Assembly: GCA_018335195.1 (NCBI GenBank)
Contig: JAGXKN010000001.1
Location: forward strand, 1-64,000
Direction of reading: 5' to 3'
DNA length: 64,000 bases
DNA from: Desulfobacterales bacterium
Lineage (GTDB): Bacteria; Desulfobacterota; Desulfobacteria; Desulfobacterales; Desulfosalsimonadaceae
The position numbers were made by a program, and so were the translations under genes. This document shows positions 57,579 through 64,000 of the stretch, piece after piece. The notes under the pieces were generated by a model that had not been told where the DNA came from, searched no databases, and saw nothing but the letters and a program-made list of their open reading frames with translations. Position 1 is the first letter of the stretch. Each line of letters starts with the position of its first letter.

Positions 57579-58997
57579 CTAAAGCAGCATCTTGCCGGGA
57601 TTTAAGATCCCTGCGGGATCGAATGCCGACTTGATCCGCTTCATCAGGGCAAGGGTTTCCGGGCGGATCTCGCGGGACATGTACGGCGCCTTGGCAATAC
57701 CGACGCCGTGCTCACCGGATATGGTACCGCCAAGGGCCAGTGTATAGTCAAAAATTTCCTCCACCGCCTGGCTGGCTGCAACCGACTGTTCCGGGCTGGC
57801 CTTGTCGTACATGATGTTGAAATGAATGTTGCCGTCTCCGGCATGCCCGAAGCTCACCATGGTCAGGCCGGTCTTTTCCCCGAGGCGGCCGATGAAGTCC
57901 ACCATTTCCGGCAGGCGGCTGCGGGGCACCACGATATCCTCGTTGATCTTGTCCGGCCCGTAGGTGTACAGGGCGGGTGAGATGGCCTTGCGCGCCTTCC
58001 ACAGGCTTTGTACGGCTTCTTCGGTGCGGGCGACCTCTATGTGCCCGGCATTGTTTTCCTCCAGCACGCCGACAATTCGCCGGAGAGCTTCCTCTGCTTC
58101 CGGGTGCGTGCCGTCGGCTTCGATTAAAAGCATGGCCTCGGCGTCTTTTCCGGCCCCTTCCTGCAGATAGCTTTCCACGCACGCAATTGCGTGTTTATCC
58201 ATGTATTCCACGGCCCGGGGCACGATTTTCTGCCGCAAGATTTCCACCACGCATTGCGCGGCCTGCTGCATGCTGCCAAATACCGCGGAAAGGGTTTTTA
58301 CGGTTTCAGGCTGCGGCAACAGGCGCAGGGTAACTTCGGTGATCACGCCCAGGGTGCCCTCGGAACCCACAAGCAGGCGGGTCAGATCATATCCCACCAC
58401 GCCCTTTGCGGTCTGTACCCCGGTACGGATAATCTCGCCGGTCGGCAGTACGGCTTCCAGGCCGAGCACGTAATCGCGGGTTACGCCGTACTTGACCGCA
58501 CGGGCCCCGCCCGCGCATTCGGCCAGATTGCCGCCGAGCGTTGAGAAATCCGCACTTGAAGGATCCGGCGGATACAGCAGGCCGTGTTCCTGCACGGCTC
58601 TCTGGAAGGTGCCCGTGACCACCCCGGGCTGGACAATGCCGATAAAATTATCCGCATCAATTTCAACAATCCGGTCAAACCGGGACATGGCCATGATCAG
58701 GCCGTGCGCTACGGCCACGGCCCCGCCGCTCATGCCCGATCCCGCCCCGCGCGGGGTAACGGGAAAGCCGTGTTTTGAGGCCAGGTCCAGGATCCGGCCC
58801 ACCTGGTCGGCATTTTCGGGAAATACCACGGCCTCGGGCACGCAATACCTGCGCGTGGCGTCATAGGCATAGCATACCCGGTCTTCCTTCTGCCGGGAAA
58901 AATTGTCTTCGCCTACGATCTGCCGGAGCTGCTTTTCGATTCTGGCGGAAATCGGTTTAATCGCTTCCAGACTCCAGTTTTTTCTCAAGGATCTCAA
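57579..58997 (-). CDS. FAD-linked oxidase (glycolate/D-lactate dehydrogenase type)
   Basis: Flavoprotein of up to 472 aa of the GlcD/D-LDH family. The FAD domain has PEAVVFPENADQVGRILDLASKHGFPVTPRGAGSGMSGGAVAV and PPDPSSADFSTLGGNLAECAGG; the C-terminal oxidase domain ends with SGEHGVGIAKAPYMSREIRPETLALMKRIKSAFDPAGILNPGKML. It oxidises a 2-hydroxy acid. The TTG start at 58997 lies 41 bases inside the dnaA-like gene end; no better RBS is seen. Confidence 0.9.
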   Translation of the reverse strand: MRSLRKNWSLEAIKPISARIEKQLRQIVGEDNFSRQKEDRVCYAYDATRRYCVPEAVVFPENADQVGRILDLASKHGFPVTPRGAGSGMSGGAVAVAHGLIMAMSRFDRIVEIDADNFIGIVQPGVVTGTFQRAVQEHGLLYPPDPSSADFSTLGGNLAECAGGARAVKYGVTRDYVLGLEAVLPTGEIIRTGVQTAKGVVGYDLTRLLVGSEGTLGVITEVTLRLLPQPETVKTLSAVFGSMQQAAQCVVEILRQKIVPRAVEYMDKHAIACVESYLQEGAGKDAEAMLLIEADGTHPEAEEALRRIVGVLEENNAGHIEVARTEEAVQSLWKARKAISPALYTYGPDKINEDIVVPRSRLPEMVDFIGRLGEKTGLTMVSFGHAGDGNIHFNIMYDKASPEQSVAASQAVEEIFDYTLALGGTISGEHGVGIAKAPYMSREIRPETLALMKRIKSAFDPAGILNPGKMLL

Positions 58998-60333
58998 CCT
59001 GCCGGAAGACTTCGCCCTTGAGCTTTAATTCCTTTTCCACGGCATTGATGGAATGAATCACAGTGGCATGCATCCGGTTAAACTTTCTGCCGATTGCCTG
59101 AAGCGGGGTGCCTGTATGCCGGCGAGACAGAAAAATGGCCACTTGGCGGGATCTGACCACGGATTTCTTGCGGGACTTGGAAACCATGTCCTTGACCGGA
59201 ACCCCGAACTCCTTTGCCACCAGTTTGGTGATGGAATCGATTGTGATGGTCTTTTTACTGGAAACAATGTTTTTGACCACCTGCTCGGCCAGATCCAGGT
59301 CAATGGGCTCGCCCATCAGGCAGGACCGGGAAGCCACCCCGATTAATCCGTTTTCCAGCTGACGCACATTGTCTGCCAGCTCGCCGGCCATATACTCGGC
59401 CACTTCCCTGGGCAGGCAAAGGCCTTTGCATTCGGCCTTGCGCATCAGGATTCGCACGCGGGTCTGGAAATCCGGGGGCTCGATCACGGTCATCATGCTC
59501 TGGCCGAGCCTGGAGACCAATTGATCGCTCATTTTCGGAATTTCCGCAGGAGAGGCGGTACTGGAGAAAATCAGCTTTTTGCCGGATTCATACAGATGGT
59601 CCAGCATGATGGCCAGCTCGCTCTGGGTGCGGGTTCTGCCCGAGAGCATATGAATTTCCTCAAGCAGCAGCACATCGCAGCCTTCCCGGTAGCGCCGCTT
59701 GAAGGTGTCCATGGAATTGCTTTTGATGGAATGGACCAGCTCGTTGGTAAAATCCTCGGCGCTCATGTAATAAACCCGTTCCCGCGGATATGCCGAAAGG
59801 ATCTTGTGACCCACGGCCTGGGAAAGATGGCTTTTTCCCAGGCCTGTTCTTGAAAGCAGAAACAGGGAATTGAAATCCGACTGTTTGCTGGCGGCCAGGG
59901 TAAAGGCCGCCTGGTATGCCAGGTTGCAGTTGTTTCCCACCACAAACCGGTCAAACGTGTAGTCCCGCCGCAATATCCGGCCGTTCATGGGCTGGGCCGA
60001 AACCCCGGGCAGGGAAAGCTGTCTTTCCCTCTCGGTTTTTCGCGGCCGCCGCTTTCGGGCGGCGGCATCCGGTGCCGGTTCTTCCTGTTGGCTGGTTTGG
60101 ACCTGCAGGGAGATCTGCATCTGCCGGCCCGCCTCCCGGCAGAGTTCATGGTTGATTAACCCCACGTAATTTGCCATAATCCGTTTTTTCATAAAGAAAT
60201 TCGGGCAGCTCAGCACCAGGTTGTCGTCCTCTGTGGCATCGAGGAAGCTGATCGGCTCAATCCAGAGACGGTAGACATTGGATGATACCTGGTTTTTAAT
60301 CGCGGTCTTGACATTGTTCCACACGGTTTCCAT
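58957..60333 (-). CDS. divergent DnaA-family protein
   Basis: Protein of 458 aa with the full DnaA layout: N-terminal domain (1-75), linker rich in charged residues (80-115), AAA+ (about 120-340) and C-terminal DNA-binding domain (about 365-458). Walker A is RTGLGKS (162-168) where DnaA usually has a GGxGxGKT; Walker B is LLLEEIHML where LIDDIQFL is usual. The arginine finger region SRLGQ keeps Arg. The DNA-contact motif normally reading GRDHTTV is NRMHATV (419-425), with Asp replaced by Met. No dnaN is adjacent and no DnaA boxes are seen upstream. It may be a DnaA paralogue. Confidence 0.82.
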   Translation of the reverse strand: METVWNNVKTAIKNQVSSNVYRLWIEPISFLDATEDDNLVLSCPNFFMKKRIMANYVGLINHELCREAGRQMQISLQVQTSQQEEPAPDAAARKRRPRKTERERQLSLPGVSAQPMNGRILRRDYTFDRFVVGNNCNLAYQAAFTLAASKQSDFNSLFLLSRTGLGKSHLSQAVGHKILSAYPRERVYYMSAEDFTNELVHSIKSNSMDTFKRRYREGCDVLLLEEIHMLSGRTRTQSELAIMLDHLYESGKKLIFSSTASPAEIPKMSDQLVSRLGQSMMTVIEPPDFQTRVRILMRKAECKGLCLPREVAEYMAGELADNVRQLENGLIGVASRSCLMGEPIDLDLAEQVVKNIVSSKKTITIDSITKLVAKEFGVPVKDMVSKSRKKSVVRSRQVAIFLSRRHTGTPLQAIGRKFNRMHATVIHSINAVEKELKLKGEVFRQVEILEKKLESGSD

Positions 60334-60926
60334 GGGGCCCTCTCCATTTCACAAATCACAGGATGAACGAAATAGAATCAACAACCAAATCAGCAATGGA
60401 TATGCGATGTCTTTTTCAAAAATCAATGTCATCAGAACCGGTTCTGAGGACAAAAAAATCACGGCAGGTATATAAACTAAGTATTATCGTGTCGGGAAAA
60501 TCGGGTTGAGGGGGGACCCTCCATCAGATTGGGTTCCTGTATAATACATCGGCCGCCATGAGATCAAGTTCGATGAGAAACGGTTTTACCGGTTTTAAAA
60601 TACACGGCCGGAGCTTTGTGAACAATTTTATATGTTCCGGAATCCTTGAACAATCAATTCGAAATAGTACAACTACTAAATTCAACGGCAAAATCTGTTT
60701 GACATGAATTTGTAACATTCATGGGACCCTTTTTCATTTCCGCCAAAAATTAACGGCCCTGGCGGTTTGTCACAAACTTTCATTTTCTTCAAATTTCGTT
60801 TCTTTTTATGGGCAAACAGTATTTACCCGCAGGATGGTAATTTAGAAATATTTACAAAAAAATCAAAAAGCTATGAACCAGCCAGCACACTTCTGGCCAT
60901 AATCGCCAAATTACGGGAAAAACGCC
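60334..60926. other. 593-base AT-rich intergenic region
   Basis: Separates the divergent dnaA-like gene and the NamZ-like gene. No TTATCCACA-type DnaA box could be found, so it is not an obvious origin. TTGACA (60699-60704) lacks a -10 at normal distance; ATGAAT/ATTCAT (60704-60722) is a small inverted repeat. Open frames here are short and lack RBS. Confidence 0.45.
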
Positions 60927-62105
60927 ATGCAAAAGGTTCAAACCGGACTGGAAAACCTGATCCATAACCCGCCGGCCGGGCTCGAGAAAAAGCGCCTGGC
61001 ACTGCTGTGCAACCCCGCTTCCGTGGACAGCCGGTTTTGCCATGCCCGGAATCTCATTGAAAGCCGGTTCCCGGGAACGCTGAAAACCCTGTTTTCCCCA
61101 CAGCACGGCTTTTTTGCCGAAAAACAGGACAACATGGTCGAGTCCGATGATCTAACAGATGATCGGCTGGCCGTCCCGGTATTCAGCCTGTACGGCGCCA
61201 CCCGCACTCCCACCGAGACCATGCTGGACAGATTCGATGTGCTCATCGTGGATATGCAGGACGTCGGCACCCGGGTCTATACCTTTTTCACCACCCTGTC
61301 ATATTGCATGGAAGCCGCCGCGAAAACGGGGAAAAGCGTGCTGGTCGCAGACCGGCCCAATCCCGTCGGCGGGGTGCAGGTAGCGGGCAACTGCCTGAAC
61401 CCGGAATACGCCTCATTTGTGGGCCGCTATCCCATTCCCATGCGTCACGGGCTGACCATCGGCGAGTATGCCAGGTATATCAACCAGGCCTTCGAGATCG
61501 GGTGCGATCTGTCGGTGATCCCCATGAAAGGCTGGAAACGGGGGATGTACTTTGACGATACGGGTCTTGCATGGATCGCCCCCTCGCCCAATCTGCCCAC
61601 GCCTTCATCGGTGCAGGTCTATCCGGGCCAGGTCATCTGGGAGGGGACCAACATCTCCGAAGGCCGCGGCACTGCCCTGCCGTTTGAACTTTTCGGCGCG
61701 CCGTTTGTGGAAGCCGACGCCGTGGGGCAGGCCCTGGGCGGCACGGAAATCCCCGGGGCCGTGCTCCGGCCGGCCGTGTTTGAACCCACCTCGGGCAAAT
61801 GGGCGCAAACCCCGTGCAGCGGATTTCAAATTCATGTCACGGACCGTTCTCAATTCGAGCCCTACACGACAAGCCTGAAACTGCTTTCCGCGATCCTGGC
61901 GCTCTACCCGGACGACTTCGCATGGAAGGCGCCGCCTTATGAATACGAGTGGGAAAAGCTGCCGTTTGACCTGATTACCGGTGATCCGGAAATTCGCCGG
62001 CAACTGAGCGCAGGGGCGGACGTGGCGGAAATGGCCCGCGCCTGGCAGCCGGGAGTGCAGAAATACCTCCGGGAAGTCCGGCGGTTTTACCTTTATGAAA
62101 AATAA
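60927..62105 (+). CDS. DUF1343 / NamZ-like exo-N-acetylmuramidase
   Basis: Protein of 392 aa of the DUF1343 family, for which NamZ is an exo-beta-N-acetylmuramidase in peptidoglycan turnover. Motifs: LALLCNPASVD, TLFSPQHGFFAE, VPVFSLYG, VDMQDVGTRVYTFFTTL, DRPNPVGG, PIPMRHGLTIGE and EGTNISEGRGTALPFELFGAPF. No clear signal peptide is seen, suggesting cytoplasmic recycling. Together with mpl it points to murein recycling. Confidence 0.9.
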   Translation: MQKVQTGLENLIHNPPAGLEKKRLALLCNPASVDSRFCHARNLIESRFPGTLKTLFSPQHGFFAEKQDNMVESDDLTDDRLAVPVFSLYGATRTPTETMLDRFDVLIVDMQDVGTRVYTFFTTLSYCMEAAAKTGKSVLVADRPNPVGGVQVAGNCLNPEYASFVGRYPIPMRHGLTIGEYARYINQAFEIGCDLSVIPMKGWKRGMYFDDTGLAWIAPSPNLPTPSSVQVYPGQVIWEGTNISEGRGTALPFELFGAPFVEADAVGQALGGTEIPGAVLRPAVFEPTSGKWAQTPCSGFQIHVTDRSQFEPYTTSLKLLSAILALYPDDFAWKAPPYEYEWEKLPFDLITGDPEIRRQLSAGADVAEMARAWQPGVQKYLREVRRFYLYEK

Positions 62106-62140
62106 AAACGTCTTTACGTGGCCAAGCAAGAGAGGCAGTT

Positions 62141-62833
62141 ATGAGTCAAAACGAAGTGCCCGGCTGGAAGCGGATGCGGTTTAAGGGCAACAAGGTCTGG
62201 ATGGAACTCGATGATTCGGGACGCCCGGCTGTTGCCGACAAAAAAGTACGGATCAAATACCAGCTGGATCAGTCCCATGAATACCGGGTGAGCCCGAAAA
62301 GCCTCACCGAGCTGGACCAGGAGCCGCAGGAAAACCGGAAAAAAAAGCCCCGGACCGGATCCGCAAAGCCGGCCGGAAAGACCCGAGGGCCCGATGCCCG
62401 AAAGGAGGAAACGACCGCCGGCCGGAATGCGGTGGTCATCTATACCGACGGCGCCGCATCAGGCAACCCAGGCCCTTCCGGCATCGGCGCAGTGCTGCGC
62501 TACGGCGGGAAGACAAAGGAGATCTCGAAATACATCGGGATCGCCACCAACAATGTCGCCGAGCTCGAGGCGGTGCGGGCCGCGCTATCCGCGTTAAAAA
62601 GAAAGGACTTGCCGGTCCGGCTCTACACGGACAGCAGTTATGTCCACGGTCTGCTCGTGCTGGGCTGGCAGGCGAAAAAAAATCCGGAGCTGGTCGAAAA
62701 AGTCCGAGACCTGGTAAGGCAGTTCAAAGACATTGAAATTGTCAAGGTCCGGGGGCATGACGGGATTGCCGACAATGAGCAGGCAGATTTTCTGGCCACC
62801 TCTGCCATCAAAAATCAGGCGGGCGGAAAATGA
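62141..62833 (+). CDS. rnhA: ribonuclease HI with N-terminal extension
   Basis: RNase H fold at residues about 95-225: catalytic Asp in VIYTDGAASGNPGP, Glu in NNVAELEAV, Asp in YTDSSYV and His/Asp in VRGHDGIADNEQAD. An extra 95-residue N-terminus carries a short domain (WKRMRFKGNKVWMELDDSG) and a basic linker, likely for RNA-DNA binding. RBS GAGAGG before the ATG. Confidence 0.92.
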   Translation: MSQNEVPGWKRMRFKGNKVWMELDDSGRPAVADKKVRIKYQLDQSHEYRVSPKSLTELDQEPQENRKKKPRTGSAKPAGKTRGPDARKEETTAGRNAVVIYTDGAASGNPGPSGIGAVLRYGGKTKEISKYIGIATNNVAELEAVRAALSALKRKDLPVRLYTDSSYVHGLLVLGWQAKKNPELVEKVRDLVRQFKDIEIVKVRGHDGIADNEQADFLATSAIKNQAGGK

Positions 62834-62864
62834 AAAAAACCCCGCAAACGCAAGGCGCGCGGGG
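62833..62864 (-). terminator. terminator of minus-strand small gene
   Basis: CCCCGC (62840-62845) and GCGGGG (62859-62864) form a stem which, read on the minus strand, is followed by a run of T (A-run at 62833-62839 on plus). It lies 40 bases after the minus-strand stop. Confidence 0.7.
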
Positions 62865-62903
62865 CTTGATCGCAAAAGGCGCTTATTCATCAGCAAAAAC
62901 CGA

Positions 62904-63197
62904 TTACTTTTCCTCTTTGAGCTGCTCGATCTCTTTTTTCAGTTCTTCATTTTCCTTGCGGTACTTTTCCGCGTCGCTTTCCGCAGGTGTGGACTCGGCA
63001 ACACCCGGTTCCACGCCGCTTTCTTTCTGCCAAGTATCCTTGAGCTCGTCAAACCCCAGGTAAAGGGCCAGGCAGCCGCCGAGAAGCAGCATCACGGGAA
63101 TGGCGCCAGCCAGAAGCGTCAAAAAGTCGTCAAACCAGACTGCCAAACCGATCACACCGATCACGGCCGCGACCGCACCGCCAATTAAAGTCTTCAT
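62904..63197 (-). CDS. small membrane protein with coiled coil, 97 aa
   Basis: Two hydrophobic helices (about 3-23 and 28-48) with a short loop, then a charged tail ending in a Lys/Glu coiled coil (EKYRKENEELKKEIEQLKEEK). GGAGG lies about 11 bases before the ATG. I do not recognise a family; the layout resembles small scaffold or stress membrane proteins. Confidence 0.7.
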   Translation of the reverse strand: MKTLIGGAVAAVIGVIGLAVWFDDFLTLLAGAIPVMLLLGGCLALYLGFDELKDTWQKESGVEPGVAESTPAESDAEKYRKENEELKKEIEQLKEEK

Positions 63198-63502
63198 AAC
63201 CCTACTTCCTCCTTTTTTTTAAAAAATTCATGACCGCATCACAATATCGATTCGCCCGATTGGCAGGACATTGCAGGAAAACATCAATCCCTCTACCACA
63301 GACGATTCCGCGAAGCAAGCAAAAACCCCGCAGCACCCCGGAGACCTGATACCACATGGCATACCTGCTGTCTCGACTCCGGTTTCGCGCTTGAAAACCC
63401 GTTCATAACCTGTTATTTATGCGAAATCACCAAAACTTTTTCACGGTACAAAATATGGTTTGTTCTGCTTTGCTAATACAAATATAAAACGGTAAAATTA
63501 TC
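63198..63502. other. 305-base intergenic region
   Basis: Divergent spacer between the small membrane protein and the acyltransferase. Short A/T runs are present, but no clear promoter or gene could be identified by eye. Confidence 0.4.
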
Positions 63503-64000
63503 ATGCCACTGATTCCAGGCAGAATCCGGAAGAACAGGAAACGCCCGAGCGCCGGGGACGCCGGCAAATCCGAAGAGCAGCCCTTTTTCTGCTATCTTCC
63601 GCCGCAGACGGGATTGCTGGCCGGACTCATCCGCACCGTACTGTTCATGCGCCCGAAAATCGATCCGGACCTGCAAAAAACCTTAAAAGAACTCAAAAGC
63701 TCCGGCGTTATTGTTTTTGTCAACAAGTACCGAAGCCAATTCGATTATTTCTTTTACCACCTCCGATTCCGGCACCAGGGCCTGCCCCACCCGGCCCTGG
63801 GATTTGATTACCGGACGTTTTTCTGGCAGCCCTCAAAAAGACTGGTCAAAGGGATTTCTTTTTATCTTAAACACCTCCTGAAACATTTTCAACTGCCGGA
63901 TCCTTATCAAAGGCATTATTACCGCGATATGCTGCTGGAAGGCCATTGCGGGCTGGTCTCGCTCATTGAGGAAAAGGGGGTTTACCACCGCCTGGTGGAG
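63503..64000 (+). CDS. PlsB-like glycerol-3-phosphate acyltransferase, 5' part
   Basis: Open frame of 166 codons running off the window. After a basic start (PGRIRKNRKRPS) it has GVIVFVNKYRSQFDYFFYHLRFRHQGLPHPALGFDYRTFFW, which resembles the start of the acyltransferase region of large PlsB-type proteins in Desulfobacterota. The catalytic HX4D block lies further on and is not in the window. The start at 63503 lacks a strong RBS. Confidence 0.65.
   Translation, partial: MPLIPGRIRKNRKRPSAGDAGKSEEQPFFCYLPPQTGLLAGLIRTVLFMRPKIDPDLQKTLKELKSSGVIVFVNKYRSQFDYFFYHLRFRHQGLPHPALGFDYRTFFWQPSKRLVKGISFYLKHLLKHFQLPDPYQRHYYRDMLLEGHCGLVSLIEEKGVYHRLVE

Noticed and set aside
60334-60926. Chromosomal origin next to the dnaA-like gene
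   Set aside because: No DnaA-box sequences and no dnaN; the dnaA-like gene itself is divergent.

Overview
The window looks like a chromosomal segment of a strictly anaerobic Desulfobacterota bacterium (a sulfate-reducer-like relative of the Desulfobacteraceae). This is inferred from gene content only: an ArrA-type molybdoenzyme, several CCG-domain (HdrD/GlpC-like) iron-sulfur proteins, BadH/BadI-type anaerobic ring-degradation enzymes, and the housekeeping order rpsF-rpsR-DUF2232-rplI-dnaB. No rRNA, CRISPR array or intact insertion sequence was seen. There is one tRNA, Lys(CTT).

Region 1 (about 0.4-12.5 kb) begins with an unknown protein and an M48 metalloprotease lipoprotein. It continues with a long same-strand run under an arsenite-type ArsR: mini-thioredoxin, Fe-S protein, Acr3 arsenite pump, Usp protein, anchored thioredoxin, rhodanese lipoprotein, MauE-like membrane protein, CCG Fe-S protein and a DGC protein broken by a 7-bp tandem duplication. 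A second promoter follows, with an operator matching the first, driving an ArsP-like permease, CcdA, a three-part PPIase-like/thioredoxin/DsbA-like fusion and a second anchored rhodanese. Region 2 (12.5-21.5 kb) has thiM, a MOSC protein and an ArsR-ArsC fusion on the minus strand. Divergent from these is a respiratory arsenate reductase operon (catalytic, four-cluster Fe-S, NrfD-type anchor and TorD-type chaperone subunits), then a CoA-disulfide-reductase-like flavoprotein. Together these suggest one arsenic island: arsenate respired outside, arsenate reduced inside, arsenite pumped out, and a periplasmic thiol/sulfane-sulfur relay of unknown job. That relay is the best candidate for an undescribed system.

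Region 3 (21.5-34.5 kb) holds an MntA-HepT toxin-antitoxin pair with a perfect palindrome upstream, an SDR, a divergent HisF, a cytoplasmic Mo-bisPGD enzyme with an unusual metal-ligand region, a large hybrid histidine kinase, a CCG protein, DUF192, an enoyl-CoA hydratase, a small CGGC protein and an acyl-CoA ligase. Region 4 (34.5-43.5 kb) holds mpl and hemL, a Tpt1/KptA-like protein with altered catalytic motifs, an ATP-grasp protein, tRNA-Lys, and a TonB-dependent receptor with two DUF4198-like partners behind an attenuator-like leader.

Region 5 (43.5-64 kb) holds a PilZ-REC-DUF4388 regulator, a BKACE enzyme, a DUF401 permease, badI-badH, a decayed sensor fragment and a candidate small RNA. 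The ribosomal/dnaB/hflX/suhB block follows, then a glycolate-oxidase-like flavoprotein overlapping a divergent dnaA, a NamZ-like protein, rnhA, a small membrane protein, and the start of a PlsB-like acyltransferase that runs off the window.
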